From Symsagittifera roscoffensis (taxonomy: Eukaryota; Xenacoelomorpha; Acoela; Convolutidae), in NCBI RefSeq assembly GCF_963678635.1, contig NC_087063.1, positions 50,109,220-50,173,219 on the forward strand: a stretch of DNA of 64,000 nt, read 5' to 3'. Position numbers and translations under genes: made by a program. How positions within the stretch are numbered: position 1 is the first letter of the stretch; each line of letters opens with the position of its first letter. The notes beneath the pieces were generated by a model. It was given only the letters and a program-made list of their open reading frames with translations, was not told the DNA's origin and ran no database searches. Below are positions 10,465-24,800 of the stretch, in pieces.

Positions 10465-11650
10465 CACAAAATTTTGGCATGTCCAGACTTTCCAGACCAA
10501 AGTTAGGCATGTCCAGACTTTTGCGACCATCATAATCCGTCCCGAATTTTGCGAGCAAAGCGGAGGTGGCGCGACCAAAACGTCGCGACTCATATTTGGT
10601 ATGTCCAGACTCTCGCGACCAAGAGTTTTCATTTCCAGACTTTCGCGACCGAAAAACTCAAGGCGCGACTTCGGCGACCGAATCAGTAACGGATCAGGTA
10701 ACGGCGTGACCAGCGCGATTAAACTTAGCCATTTCCAGACAAACATGGAGACGGCGCGACAAAAAAAAATTCAGGGCTGTCGCGACCGAGGTAGAGACGG
10801 CGCGACGTTCGCGTCCAAGGTGAATACGACGCGACTCAGGAAACGGCGCGACTCAAAAAGCAACGGCGCGACCGGCCTGGCCAGTGTGACCAAAAAGTGC
10901 ACTTTCAAGATTTCGCGACTGAGGTAGAGTCGGCGTGACTTTCCAGACCGAGGCTGAGACAGCGCGACCAAGAACTATGTCATTGGAAGCGGCGCGAATT
11001 TCGCGTTCAGAGTGGAGACGGCGCGACTTTCCAGACCAAGACGGAGACGACGCGCTTTTCAGACCAAGGCGGAGACGGCGTTACTTTCCAGACAGAGGTG
11101 TAGACAGCGCGACTTTCCGAACCATGGCGGAGGTGGCGCGACTTTTCAGACCAAGGCGGAGAGGGCGCGACTTTCGAGACCATCGCGGAGACGGCGCGAC
11201 CAAGACTCAATTCCTCGGGACCAAGGCGGAGACCGCTCGACTTTTCATATAAAGGCGGAGACAGCGCGACAAAGAATAAATTCGTCGCGACTGAGGTGGA
11301 TACGGTGCGACTTTCCAGAGCAGGGTCGAAACAGTATGACTTTCCGAACCATGGCGGACATGGCGCGACTTTTTAGACCAAGGCGGAGAGGACGCGACTT
11401 TCGAGACCGAGGCGGAGACGGCGCAACCAAGAATTAATTCTTCGCCACCGTTGTGGATGTAGCGCGACTTAAGCGATGAGAGCGGAGACGGATCATATCA
11501 AGGGGGATACGGTGCGACTTTCCAGATCAAGGCGGAGACGGCGCATTTTTCCAGACCAAGACGGAGACGGCGCGACTAAGAATCAATTCCTCGCGGCCAA
11601 GGTGAAAACGGTAGGAATATCCATACCAAGGCGGATGCGGCCAAACCAAT
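10465..11650 (+). repeat. GC-rich array, GGAGACGGCGCGACTTTCCAG words
   Basis: Roughly 1.2 kb of imperfect repeats of about 30-45 bp built on GGAGACGGCGCGACTTTCCA, GACCAAGGC and GGCGCGAC. It is the inverted counterpart of 9115-9745 and longer. Several overlapping frames stay open in different phases, as expected for a repeat lacking stop words and not for a gene. Confidence 0.8.
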
Positions 11651-12290
11651 AACTGTCAAAACTGTGTATATTTTTTTCCTGTCCAACGTTTCATTTTGTA
11701 GTTTTTTGTATCGTTTCAATTTACATGTTCTCTGAGGGTTTTTAGGAAAAAAGACAACTCAATGCTGAAATCTCAAAAAATCACCTACTTTCATCGTTTT
11801 CTATAATTTTTTTTCATTTCAATTTTAAATTGCCAAGTTCTGATTCTCCAAAATAAGATTCAACAAAATTCAAACTAATTCATGAAAAAACGGAATCAAA
11901 ATTTTCTGAAAATATTTCAAAATTAGTCGAATTTTTTTAGTTTTCGAGTCAATTTTTTAATTTTTTTGAATGCCCTTTGAGTTTTTTTAAACTTTCGCCG
12001 CCCATATCCAGAAACTCGCGACCAAATTTTGGCATGTCCAGACTTTTTCCGCCCACGGTGCGACTCATGTCCACACTTTCCAGACTCAAACTCTCGGCGC
12101 AACTATGCAATTTGAGTCTAAATCCGGTTGCGGCTCGACCCTCAAAGTCTGGACATGAGTCTGGGACCTCTACCCGGGAAGAAAAAGACCGACAAAACTA
12201 TTTTGGCTGTAAGGAAACCTTAGAGCATTTGAAATTAGTACGAAAAACCATAAGTAAAAAAGGATTAGAGTGCTTCGAAATATTAGGGTG
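11651..12290. other. AT-rich spacer with third CCCGGG boundary word
   Basis: Mostly homopolymer-rich AT sequence. At 12146-12182 it carries AAAGTCTGGACATGAGTCTG followed by GGGACCTCTACCCGGGAAG, nearly the same as at about 9713-9752. Confidence 0.6.
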
Positions 12291-12293
12291 TGG

Positions 12294-15240
12294 TAGGTTT
12301 GGACGCAAAAACATGTACCACAAAAGAACCTCGTGTTGCCGAGATGAAACCTAAACGGCAGGTACTACAGAAAAACATCATGCTTCACAAACTCTTTTTT
12401 GCTTTACTTTGATTTTTTCTTCAGAACGAAACAATTTTTTTAAAACGTTTCGCTGGAATTTTTAGTAAACTATCTAACGACTACATTTTTCTTGAGTTTT
12501 AATTTGCGAATTCCAATTGGTAATTTTTCGTTTTCATGGATTTGAAAAAAAAACAAAAAACTCGTGAGGGGGCTCAATAATGACTTTTTGTTTATTCGAG
12601 ACAGTTAGCAAGCAGTTTACAGGTTGCTTTCGAAAAAAAATTTCAAATTAGTCATCTCTATTCTCACAAAAACTTGGGTAAATAAAACTAATATTTTGGC
12701 ATATACTATACAGCCATTATATTTCATTCATTTGATTAATTTTTTGTTTTGCTTGTTTTTCACTGGTTTTTGTACTGAACGATTGGAGTAATCTTTGAAA
12801 GTTCTGAGTTGGAGGGATCAGATAAAATGAACAAACACAAATTTTTCACAGTAAGTAATCTAAAAAAATTGGTTGAATTTGGACAAAAAATGATGGTCAC
12901 ACAAACTTTTAAAGGGTTTGGTAGCTTTTTTATGGTGCAAAAGTTTTTGCAAAATTTTAAACCAAAATAGCAACACTAAATCGGACAATTCAATTGACTC
13001 AAAAACAAGGAGAGAAACGGACTCAATTGTAGTTATTCTCGCAATTACTTATTGGAGTAATTTAATTAGAGTCAATTAATAAATCATCAAACACTGTTTT
13101 TTTCTATTTCTGCCGAAATTCAAGGCTAGTTTTACGGAGTTCTTTGGCTAAAAATTTGAAAAAGCATCCACACCATGAACTGCTTTTAAAATTTCAAACA
13201 AAGTTTGTCTTCATCACTTTTTTGCTCTAAGTTAAGCAAATTTAGGGTCAATGCATTTGAATATTTTATCTCACTTCAGTTACCCGGTATTTTAAATAAG
13301 CACTATAGAACCTTGTTTAGCACAAAATGCAGTGAAACTTTGTTAAACCGCGAAAACTTCCAAGAAATTCTTCTGGACTCGCATTTTTTTTTTTCAACAA
13401 ATTTTCAGATTTATATTCTACTGTTTTGTTCGCTTGGTCGCCAGGTCAATTCGGTGATCTAAGGATTAAATACTATGTTTGAATGCTAACTTACCTTATT
13501 CCAAGATCGATTTCTATAGGATTAACGATAAACTGATCAAGATTACGATTTATTTCAACAGAAACAATCTCACGTTTTCGCCAGAACTCTATGTAGTTTT
13601 CAAATCATATTTGAACAAGTCAAGTCTCAATTCAGCCCTAATTTTTGCCAAGATCAATTTATTAAACCCGTTCCAAATCCAACTCAAAAAATGATGGAAG
13701 CAAACCAACGTACCCAAGACTCAATCGAAGCTTGATAAATTTTGAGGATAAAGTGAAAAACAGCTTACGCTCAGGTATATTTGTAAAGAGATTGCTTTTC
13801 AAAAAAATGATTCAAAATTCGATTAAAGCACTACAAGGCCAAACTGTGCACTGGATAGGCGCACAATTTTGTGTCTGTATCTTCCTGGATTCCAGAGACA
13901 AATCTTTAAACATAATCCAAACAGTATGTGAGTTCCACTTACAAAAGTTTCGTGGATTCCGCGTACAAATAGGTGTAACGTAAATTTTGTCGGCATATTT
14001 GTTTTGTTGCGGATTCCGCAACACGCAAATGTAGCTAGTTGTTCTGGATTCCGCAACTGTATGTAATTCTGCAAAGTGTAAGTGGAATCCGCAAAATTTA
14101 AGTGGATACCCCAAATATAAATGGAATTATAAAAAAATGCGGAGTCCACTTTTAATTTGCGGATTCCACTTAGTTGCGAATTCCGCAACAGCTCAATGTA
14201 ATTGTACACATGTCTTATTATTTGTTTGTGGATTCCACAAATTTTTTTGGATTCCGCAAACACAGTTGCCGATTTCGCAAATTTGCCTAATTTTGGAGCG
14301 ACTTTGAGCGGTACAATATTTTAACTTTTTGTTTGTGGAATCCAAAACAGCAAAGAAGATCAAAGAAAAGTAGCAATGTTGCGGATTCCGCGACAAATTT
14401 GATTTTGGCCCAGAATCCGTTTACAATGCACAGATTGCACAGTTTGGCTCGTAATGAGATTTAAAAATGGCAAACCTTTACAAAAGAAGCAATTGTAAAA
14501 CTGGAAAAAGCCCCTTGCTGGCTCTTTCCGATTATTTAAAGAAGTAACGAAATGTTTGTGCCCGGGTTGGTTTTGTTCTTCAGACAATATTCGAAATTTT
14601 AAACAGCCATTTTTAATATCATTCAAAAGTTATTTCTGCCCTGTGCTTTAAAAGAAAAATAAATTCTTCACTGAACCTTTCATGTAAAGTTGTGGGGGTT
14701 TCTTGATTACCAATTTGGAACGATTAACGCGCAACACATTTTTGCGCTATTAACGCGTAAGCGGAGATTTGATCAGTCGCAAAAATTGCTCCAAATTGGT
14801 TGAAGAAAGCTTATTTGCCTTAATTGATTTGTTAATCCGAGCGAAAACTCTCACTTTGTAATTTATCACTAAAAATCTCAAACTCTGATTTTTTTATTTA
14901 GTTTTTTCATGAGATAATTGCTCTATAGAAATTAAAAGACAGTCAGAACGTTCAAGGCTTCGTACACTGATACCCGCAGTCGTGTTGGACTTGAAAAACG
15001 AACCAGTTTTGTACTAGAAATCAGCATTGAAAATTCAATTTCTCAAATCAAACTTTGAACAATGTTCCGTTTCACTTAGATGGAATTTTTCCTATATCAT
15101 TTAAAAGATACTGTTATCCTGCGCTTTAATTTGAAGAGATTTTTCACATTTGATCAGTTTTTGTAGAGTTTGTATATTACTATTTTAGCCAAACTGGGAA
15201 ATTTTGAGCGCGATGTCTTTCGCGTTGTCTTTTGATGTGT
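12294..15240 (+). repeat. Tandem unit 1 (about 2.95 kb)
   Basis: Marked by TAGGTTTGGACGCAAAAACA at the start and TAGGTTTCCACGCAATAACA at the next unit. Large parts are almost identical to unit 2 (one or two changes per hundred bases or fewer in 13200-15200). Lacks a 0.77-kb segment present in units 3 and 4. No plausible gene: the longest frames begin without ATG or are antisense shadows of repeat words. Confidence 0.85.
13890..14395. repeat. Cluster of GGATTCC / GGAATCC words (unit 1)
   Basis: In about 500 bases, more than a dozen irregularly spaced words such as GCGGATTCCGCAAC, GTGGATTCCGCG, AAGTGGAATCCGCAAA and GTGGATTCCACAAA occur in both orientations. Copies lie at about 16830-17336, 19770-20275 and 23490-24000. 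The words are near-palindromic, so the RNA could pair in many ways. Confidence 0.8.
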
Positions 15241-18181
15241 TAGGTTTCCACGCAATAACATGTATCACAAAAAATTCTTGTGTTGCCGAGATGAAAGCTT
15301 AACGGCAGGTACTACAGAAAAACATCATGCTCCACAAACTCTTTTTTATTTTACTTTGAACTTTTCTTCAGAACAAAACAATTTTTTTCAAACTTTTCGC
15401 TGGAATTTTTAGTAAACTATCTAACGACTACATTTTTCTTGAGTTTTAATTTGCGAATTGCAATTGATAATTTTTCGTTTTGATGGATTTGAATAAAAAA
15501 CAAAAAACTCGTGAGGGGGCTCAATAATGACTTTTTGTTTATTCGAGACAGTTAGCAAGCGATTTGTAGGTTGCTTTCAAAAAAATTTTTCAAATTAGTC
15601 ATCTCTATTCTCACAAAAACTTGGGTAATTAAAACTACTATTTTGGCATATACAGCCATTATATTTAATTCATTTGATTAATTTTTTGTTTTGCTTGTTT
15701 TTCACTGGTTTTTGTACTGAACAATTGGAGTAATCTTTGAAAGTTCTGAGTTGGAGGGATCAGATAAAATTAACTAACACAAACTTTTCAGAGTAAGTAA
15801 TCTAAAAAAATTAGTTGAATTTGGACAATAAATGATGGTCACACAAACTTTTTAAAAGTTTGCTAGCCTTTTTATGGTGCAAAGGTTTTTGCAAAATTTT
15901 AAGCCAAAATAACAACACTAAATCGGACAATTCAATTGACTCAAAAACAAGGAGAGAATTGGACTCAATTGTAGTTATTCTCGCAATTACTTATTAGAGC
16001 AATTTAATTAGAGTCAATTATTAAATTATCAAAAACTGTTTTTTGTTCATTCTGCCGAAATTCAAGGCTAGTTTTACTGAGTTTTTTGGCTAAAAACTTG
16101 AGAAAGCATTGAAACCATGAATTGATTTTAAAATTTCAAACAAAGTTTGTTCCATCACTTTTTTGCACTAAGTTAAGCAAATTTAGGGTCAATGCATTTG
16201 AATATTTTATCTCACTTCAATTATACGGTATTTTAATTAAGCACTATAGAACCTTGTTTAGCACAAAATGCAGTGAAACTTTGTTAAACCGCGAAAACTT
16301 CCAAGAAATTCTTCTGGACTCGCATTTTTTTCTTTCAACAAATTTTTAGATTTATATTCTACTGTTTTGTTCGCTTGGTCGCCAGGTCAATTCGGTGATC
16401 TAAGGATTAAATACTATGTTTGAATGCTAACTTACCTTATTCCAAGATCGATTTCTATAGGATTAACGATAAACTGATCAAGATTACGATTTATTTCAAC
16501 AGAAACAATCTCACGTTTTCGCCAGAACTCTATGTAGTTTTCAAATCATATTTGAACAAGTCAAGTCTCAATTCAGCCCTAATTTTTGCCAAGATCAATT
16601 TATTAAACCCGTTCCAAATCCAACTCAAAAAATGATGGAAGCAAACCAACGTACCCAAGACTCAATCGAAGCTTGATAAATTTTGAGGATAAAGTGAAAA
16701 ACAGCTTACGCTCAGGTATATTTGTAAAGAGATTGCTTTTCAAAAAAATGATTCAAAATTCGATTAAAGCACTACAAGGCCGAACTGTGCACTGGATAGG
16801 CGCACAATTTTGTGTCTGTATCTTCCTGGATTCCAGAGACAAATCTTTAAACATAATCCAAACAGTATGTGGGTTCCACTTACAAAAGTTTCGTGGATTC
16901 CGCGTACAAATAGGTGTAACGTAAATTTTGTCGGCATATTTGTTTTGTTGCGGATTCCGCAACACGCAAATGTAGCTAGTTGTTCTGGATTCCGCAACTG
17001 TATGTAATTCTGCAAAGTGTAAGTGGAATCCGCAAAATTTAAGTGGATACCCCAAATATAAATGGAATTATAAAAAAATGCGGAGTCCACTTTTAATTTG
17101 CGGATTCCACTTAGTTGCGAATTCCGCAACAGCTCAATGTAACTGTACACATGTCTTATTATTTGTTTGTGGATTCCACAAATTTTTTTGGATTCCGCAA
17201 ACACAGTTGCCGATTTTGCAAATTTGCCTAATTTTGGAGCGACTTTGAGCGGTACAATATTTTAACTTTTTGTTTGTGGAATCCAAAACAGCAAAGAAGA
17301 TCAAAGAAAAGTAGCAATGTTGCGGATTCCGCGACAAATTTGATTTTGGCCCAGAATCCGTTTACAATGCACAGATTGCACAGTTTGGCTCGTAATGAGA
17401 TTTAAAAATGGCAAACCTTTACAAAAGAAGCAATTGTAAAACTGGAAAAAGCCCCTTGCTGGCTCTTTCCGATTATTTAAAGAAGTAACGAAATGTGTGT
17501 GCTCGGGTTGGTTTTGTTCTTCAGACAATATTCGAAATTTTAAACAGCCATTTTTAATATCATTCAAAAGTTATTGCTGCCCTGTGCTTTAAAAGAAAAA
17601 TAAATTCTTCACTGAACCTTTCATGTAAAGTTGTGGGGGTTTCTTGATTACCAATTTGGAACGATTAACGCGCAACACATTTTTGCGCTATTAACGCGTA
17701 AGCGGAGATTTGATCAGTCGCAAAAATTGCTCCAAATTGGTTGAAGAAAGCTTATTTGCCTTAATTGATTTGTTAATCCGAGCGAAAACTCTCACTTTGT
17801 AATTTATCACTAAAAATCTCAAACTCTGATTTTTTTATTTAGTTTTTTCATGAGATAATTGCTCTATAGAAATTAAAAGACAGTCAGAACGTTCAAGGCT
17901 TCGTACACTGATACCCGCAGTCGTGTTGGACTTGAAAAACGAACCAGTTTTGTACTAGAAATCAGCATTGAAAATTCAATTTCTCAAATCAAACTTTGAA
18001 CAATGTTCCGTTTCACTTAGATGGAATTTTTCCTATATCATTTAAAAGATACTGTTATCCTGCGCTTTAATTTGAAGAGATTTTTCACATTTGATCAGTT
18101 TTTGTAGAGTTTGTATATTACTATTTTAGCCAAACTGGGAAATTTTGAGCGCGATGTCTTTCGCGTTGTCTTTTGATGTGT
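15241..18181 (+). repeat. Tandem unit 2 (2941 bp)
   Basis: Nearly identical to unit 1 across most of its length and sharing the same internal deletion, so units 1 and 2 arose by a late duplication. Confidence 0.9.
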
Positions 18182-21100
18182 TAGGTTTCCACGCAATAAC
18201 ATGTATCACAAAAAATTCTTGTGTTGCCGAGATGAAAGCTTAACGGCAGGTACTACAGAAAAACATCATGCTCCACAAACTCTTTTTTATTTTACTTTGA
18301 ACTTTTCTTCAGAACAAAACAATTTTTTTCAAACGTTTCGCTGGAATTTTTAGTAAACTATCTAACGACTACATTTTTCTTGAGTTTTAATTTGCGAATT
18401 GCAATTGATAATTTTTCGTTTTGATGGATTTATATAAAAAACAAAAAACTCGTGAGGGGGCTCAATAATGACTTTTTGTTTATTCAAGACAGTTAGCAAG
18501 CGATTTGTAGGTTGCTTTCAAAAAAATTTTTCAAATTAGTCATCTCTATTCTCACAAAAACTTGGGTAATTAAAACTACTATTTTGGCATATACAGCCAT
18601 TATATTTAATTCATTTGATTAATTTTTTGTTTTGCTTGTTTTTCACTGGTTTTTGTACTGAACAATTGGAGTAATCTTTGAAAGTTCTGAGTTGGAGGGA
18701 TCAGATAAAATTAACTAACACAAACTTTTCAGAGTAAGTAATCTAAAAAAATTAGTTGAATTTGGACAATAAATGATGGTCACACAAACTTTTTAAAAGT
18801 TTGCTTTTTTTTTATGGTGCAAAGGTTTTTGCAAAATTTTAAGCCAAAATAACAACACTAAATCGGACAATTCAATTGACTCAAAAACAAGGAGAGAATT
18901 GGACTCAATTGTAGTAATTCTCGCAATTACTTATTAGAGCAATTTAATTAGAGTCAATTATTAAATTATCAAAAACTGTTTTTTGTTCATTCTGCCGAAA
19001 TTCAAGGCTAGTTTTACTGAGTTTTTTGGCTAAAAACTTGAGAAAGCATTGAAACCATGAATTGATTTTAAAATTTCAAACAAAGTTTGTTCCATCACTT
19101 TTTTGCACTAAGTTAAGCAAATTTAGGGTCAATGCATTTGAATATTTTATCTCACTTCAATTATACGGTATTTTAATTAAGCACTATAGAACCTTGTTTA
19201 GCACAAAATGCAGTGAAACTTTGTTAAACCGCGATAACTTCCAAGAAATTCTTCTCGACTCGCATTTTTTTTTTCGACAAATTTTTAGATTTATATTCTA
19301 CTGTTTTGTTCATTTGGTCGCTAGGTCAATTCGGTGATCTAAGGATTAAATACTATGTTTGAATGCTAACTTACCTTATTCCAAGATCGATTTCTATAGG
19401 ATTAAGGATAAACTGATCAGGATTACGATTTATTTCAACAGAAACAATCTCACGTTTTTGCCAGAACTCTATGTAGTTTTCAAATCATATTTGAACAAGT
19501 CAAAACTCAATTCAGCCCTAATTTTTGCCAAGATCAATTTATTAAACCGGTTCCAAATCCAATTCAAAAATTGATTGAAGCAAACCAACGTACCCAAGAC
19601 TTAATCGAAGCTTGACAAATTTTGTGGAGAAAGTGATAAACAGGTTATGCTCAGATATTTTTGTAGAGAGATTGCTTTTCAAAAAAAATGATTCAAAATT
19701 CGATTAAAGCACTACAAGGCCGAACTGTGCACTGGATAGGCGCACAATTTTGTGTCTGTATGCTCCTGGATTCCAGAGAAAAATCTTTGAACATAATCTA
19801 AACAGTAAATGGATTCCCCTTACAAAAGTTTCGTGGATTCCGCGTAAAAATAGATGTAACGTTATTTTTGTCGGCATATCTGTTTTGTTGCGGATACCGC
19901 AACACGCAAACATAGCTAGTTATTCTGCATTCCGCAACTGTATGTAATTCTGCATTAGGTAAATAGAATCCGCAAAATTTAAGTGGAGTCCTCAAATATA
20001 AATGGAATTATAAAAAAATGCGGAGTCCACTTTTAATTTGCGGATTCCACTTAGTTGCGAATTCCGCAACAGCTCAATGTAACTATACACATGTCTTATT
20101 GTTTGTTTGTGGATACCACAAGTTATTTTGGATTCCGCAAACACATTTGCCAATTTTGCAAGTTTGCCTAATTTTGGAGCGACTTTGAGCGGTACAATAT
20201 TTTTACTTTTTGTTTGTGGAATCCAAAACAGCAAAGAAGATCAAAGAAAAGTAGCAATGTTGCGGATTCCTCGACAAATTTGATTTTGGCCCGGAATCCG
20301 TTTACAATGCACAGATTGCACAGTTTGGCTCGTAATGAGATTTAATAATTGCAAACCTTTACAAAAGAAGCAATTGTTGAACTGGAAAAAAACCTTTTCT
20401 GGCTCTTTCGGATTATTTAAAGAAAGTAACGGAATTTTAAACAGCCATTTTTAATATCATTCAAAAGTTATTGCTGCCCTGTGCTTTAAAAGAAAAATAA
20501 TTTCTTCACTGAACCTTTCATGTAAAGTTGTGGGGGTTTCTTGATTACCAATTTGGAACGATTAACGCGCAACACATTTTTGCGCTATTAACGCGTAAGC
20601 GGAGATTTGATCAGTCGCAAAAATTGCTCCAAATTGGTTGAAGAAAGCTTATTTGCCTTAATTGATTTGTTAATCCGAGCGAAAACTCTCACTTTGTAAT
20701 TTATCACTAAAAATCTCAAACTCTGATTTTTTTATTTAGTTTTTTCATGAGATAATTGCTCTATAGAAATTAAAAGACAGTCAGAACGTTCAAGGCTTCG
20801 TACACTGATACCCGCAGTCTTGTTGGACTTGAAAAACGAACCAGTTTTTTTACTAGAAATCAGCATTGAAAATTCAATATCTCAAATTAAATTTATGATC
20901 AATGTTCCGTTTTACTCAGATATTCTATCAATCTTTTATAGTTTTCAAATATAGGTTCAGCTTTTTTTATTTAAGAACGAAATATTTTTCAAACATTTGA
21001 ATTGAACTTTGAAAAAAAAATTTTTTGGTTGAGATGAAATTGTTTAAAAGTTATTATAAGAAGTGTGAAAATGAATTTTGAAATTGTTCACGTTTTTTGG

Positions 21101-21886
21101 AAATAAACTTGATCTTAAAGTCTGTTTCTTCAGGTTACAATATTTGTGTGTGGAAATCATTTTTACTTTCTAGGGTTTGTATATCATTTTTTCTGATAAA
21201 TTTTTCAGTCTCTCATCTCCCAAAACAATTTTTGCTTTTGAATCAAGTTTTTAGTTTTTTTCCATTGGTAAAAGGTTTGCAACACTCATACAAATCTTCG
21301 GAAAAAAAATTTTTGTCCTAAATTCAAGAGTATGAAGAAAGTCTTGACGTTATGAGTTGGTCCAAAAAGTTTTAAATCGTAATAACTGTTGAGAACTGTA
21401 TACGGAAAAGTAATGACAAGCATTTAGCATTCTTTTGTGTTAATCCGAGCTGCTCTCAGCTTTCTTCGTAATTATCAGCCAAACTCAATTGCCATGTACA
21501 GGATTTGATTTAACAAATTGAGCAATAAAGCTGCTGCATTGTTTAGTTTGGAGCTAAATTAGAAACTCGGAACAATAAAGTATTTATTGCATTTCCGTTT
21601 ATGCCTGAAAAGTTGTTTTTGAGATACTTTTGATCCGACTTTTTGAACAAAAATTACAGAATAATTGAACCCGGGTTGATTTTTTTCTTCAGATAAAAAT
21701 CGATTTTTTGTCTAGCCATTTTCGATGGAACTTTTTCTATATCATTCAAAATATATTGTTATCCTGCGCTTTTATTTTAAAGAGATAGTTCACATGTGAT
21801 CCCTTTTTGTAGAGTTTGTATATTACTATTTTAGCCAAGTTGAGAAGTTTTGAGCGCGATGTCTTTCGCGATGTCTTTCAATGTGG
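18182..21886 (+). repeat. Tandem unit 3 (about 3.7 kb)
   Basis: Its first 2.7 kb match unit 2 closely, with more changes after about 19250. It keeps a 0.77-kb segment (about 20930-21700) that units 1 and 2 have lost. Confidence 0.85.
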
Positions 21887-24800
21887 TAGGTTTCCACGCA
21901 ATAACATGTACCACAAAAAAACCTCGTGTTGCCAAGATGAAACCTATACGGCAGGTACTACAGAAAAACATCATGCTTCACAAACTCTTTTTTGTTCTAC
22001 TTTGAACTTTTCTTCAGAAAAAATTTAACGTTTAGCTGGAAAATTTTTTTTTAACGTTTAGCTGGAATTTTAAGTAAACTATCTAAAGGCTACACTTTTC
22101 TCTAGTTTCAATTTGCGAATTCCAATTGGTATTTTTTTCGTTTTGATGGATTTGCATAGAAAACAAAAAACTCGTAAGGGGCTCAATAATGAATTTTTGC
22201 TTATTTGAGACAGTTAGCAAGCGATATACAGGTTGCTTTCAAAAAAAAATTTCAAATTAATCCTCTCTATTCTCACAAAAACTTGGGTAATTAAAACTAT
22301 TTTTTTTGCCATATACAGCCATTATATTTCATTAAATTGATTTATTTTTTGTTTTGCTTGTTTTTCACTGGTTTTTCTACTGAAAAATTTGAGTAATCTT
22401 TGAAAGTTCTGAGTTGAAGGGATCAGATAAAATGAATTAACACAAAATTTTCACAGTAAAAAATCTAAAAAATTTGGTTGAGTTTGGACAAAAAATGATG
22501 GTCACACAAACTTTTAAAGGTGTTGCTAGCTTTTTTATGGTGCAAATGATTTTGCTAAATTTTAAACCAAAATAACAACACTAAATCGGACAATTCAATT
22601 GACTCAAAAACAAGGAGAGAAACGAACTCAATTGTAGTTATTCTCGCAATTACTACTTGGAGTAATTTAATTAGAGTCAATTAATAAATCATCAAATACT
22701 GTTTTTTTTAACTCTGCCGAAATTCAAGGCTAGTTTTACGGAGTTTTTTGGCTAAAAATTTGAAAAAACTTTCACACCATGAAACTGCTTTTTAAATTTC
22801 AAACAATTTTTGTATCCATCACTTTTTTTCTCTAAGTTAAGCAAATTTAGGGTCAATGCATTTGAATAATTTTATCTCTCTTCAATTATCCGGTAGTTTT
22901 AAATAAGCACTATAGAAGCTGTTTAGCACAAAATGCAGTGAAGTTTTGTTAAACTGCGAAAACTTCCAAGAAATTATTCTGGACTCGCATTTTTTCTTTC
23001 GACAAATTTTCAGATTTACATACTACTGTTTTGTTCATTTGGTCGCCATGTCAATTCGGTGATCTAAGGATTAAATACCATGTTTGATTGCTAACTTACC
23101 TTATTTCAAGATCAATTTCTATCAGATTTATGATAAACTGATCAAGATTTTGGTTTATTTCAACAGAAACTTTTTCACTTTTTCGCCAGAACTCTATGTC
23201 ATTTTCAAATCATACATGAACATGTCAAGTCTCATTTCAGCTCAATTTTTTGCCAAGATCACTTTATTCAGCCGGTTTCAAATCCAACCCAAAAAATGAT
23301 TGAAGCAAACCAACGTAACCATGACTTAATCGAAGCTTGATAATTTTTGAGGATAAAGTGAAAAACAGCTTATGCTCAGATATATTTGTAAAGAGATTGC
23401 TTTTCAAGAAAAAAATGATTCAAAATTTGATTAAAGCACTACAAGGCCAAACTGTGCACTGAATAGGCGCACAATTTTGTGTCTTTGTGTTCCTGGATTC
23501 CAGAGACGAATCTTTAAATATAATACAAACAGTAAGTGGATTCCACTTACAAAAGTTTCGTGGTTTCCGCGTACAAATAGGTGTAACGTAATATTTGTCG
23601 GCATATTTGTTTTGTTGCGGATTCCGCAACACGCGAATATAGCTAGTTGTTATGGAATCCGCGACTGTTTGTAATTCTGCAAAGTGTAAGTGGAATCCGC
23701 AAAATTTAAGTGGATACCCCAAATATAAATGGAAAATATAAAAAAATGCGGATTGCACTTTTAATTAGCGGATTCCACTTAGTTGCGAATTCCGCAACAG
23801 CTCATTGTAACTATAGAATTGTCTTAGTATTTGTTTGTGGATACCACGAATTATTTTGGATTCCGCAAACACAGTTGCCGATTTCGCAAATTTGCCTAAT
23901 ATTGGAGCGACTTTGAGCGGTACAAGGTTTTAACTTTTTGAATCCAAAACAGCAAAGAAGATCAAAGAAACGTAGCAATGTTGCGGATTCCGCGAAAAAT
24001 TTGATTTTGACCCGGAATCCGTTTACAATGCACAGATTGCACAGTTTGGCTCGTAATGAGATTTAATAATTGCAAACCTTTTTAATCAATCTTTTATCGC
24101 AAACCTATCAATCTTTTATCGTTTTCAAATGTAGGTTTTAGTTTTTTTATTTAAGAACGAAATCTTATTCGAAAATTTGAGTTGAACTTTGAAAAAAAAA
24201 AATTTTTGGTTGAGATGAAATTTTTTAAAAGTTATTACTAAAAGTGTGAAAATGAATTTTGAAATTGTTCACGTTTTTTGGCAATAAACTTGAGTTTAAA
24301 GCCTACTACTTTAGATTACAACGTTTGTGTTCGGAAATCATTTTTACTTTCTGGAGTTTGTACATCATTTTTTCTAATAAATTTTTCAGTCTATCATCTC
24401 CCAAAACAATTTTTCTTTTTGAATCAAAAAACGAATTTGAAAAGAAATCGTTTTTAGTTTTTTTTCTATTTGTAAAAGGTTTGCAACAGTCACACAGTTC
24501 TTCGGAAAAATAAAATTTTCTTCATAAATTCAAGAGTATGAAGCAAGTCTTGATGTTATGAGTTGGTCCAAAAAATTTTAAGTCGTAATAACTGTTGAAA
24601 ACTGTTTACGGAAAAGTAATGACAAGCATTTAGCATTTTTTTGTGTTAATCCGAGCTGCTCTCAGCTTTCTTCGTAATTATCAGCCAAACTCAACTGCCA
24701 TGTACAGGATTTGATTTGACAAATTGAGCAATAAAGTTGCTGCATTGTTTAGTTTGGAACTAAATTGGAAACTCGGAACAATAAAGTATACATTGCATTT

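Noticed and set aside
10935-11437. Long Arg-rich frames in the GC-rich array
   Set aside because: Several phases are open at once and the peptides only restate the repeat word.
9115-11650. CRISPR-like repetition
   Set aside because: Repeats are imperfect, lack constant length and unique spacers, and the window is eukaryotic.
13479-13694. 71-codon frame repeated in all four tandem units (also 16420, 19359, 23084)
   Set aside because: Begins with TTG, has no ATG, and the peptide is unlike any protein; persistence is explained by the close similarity of the units.
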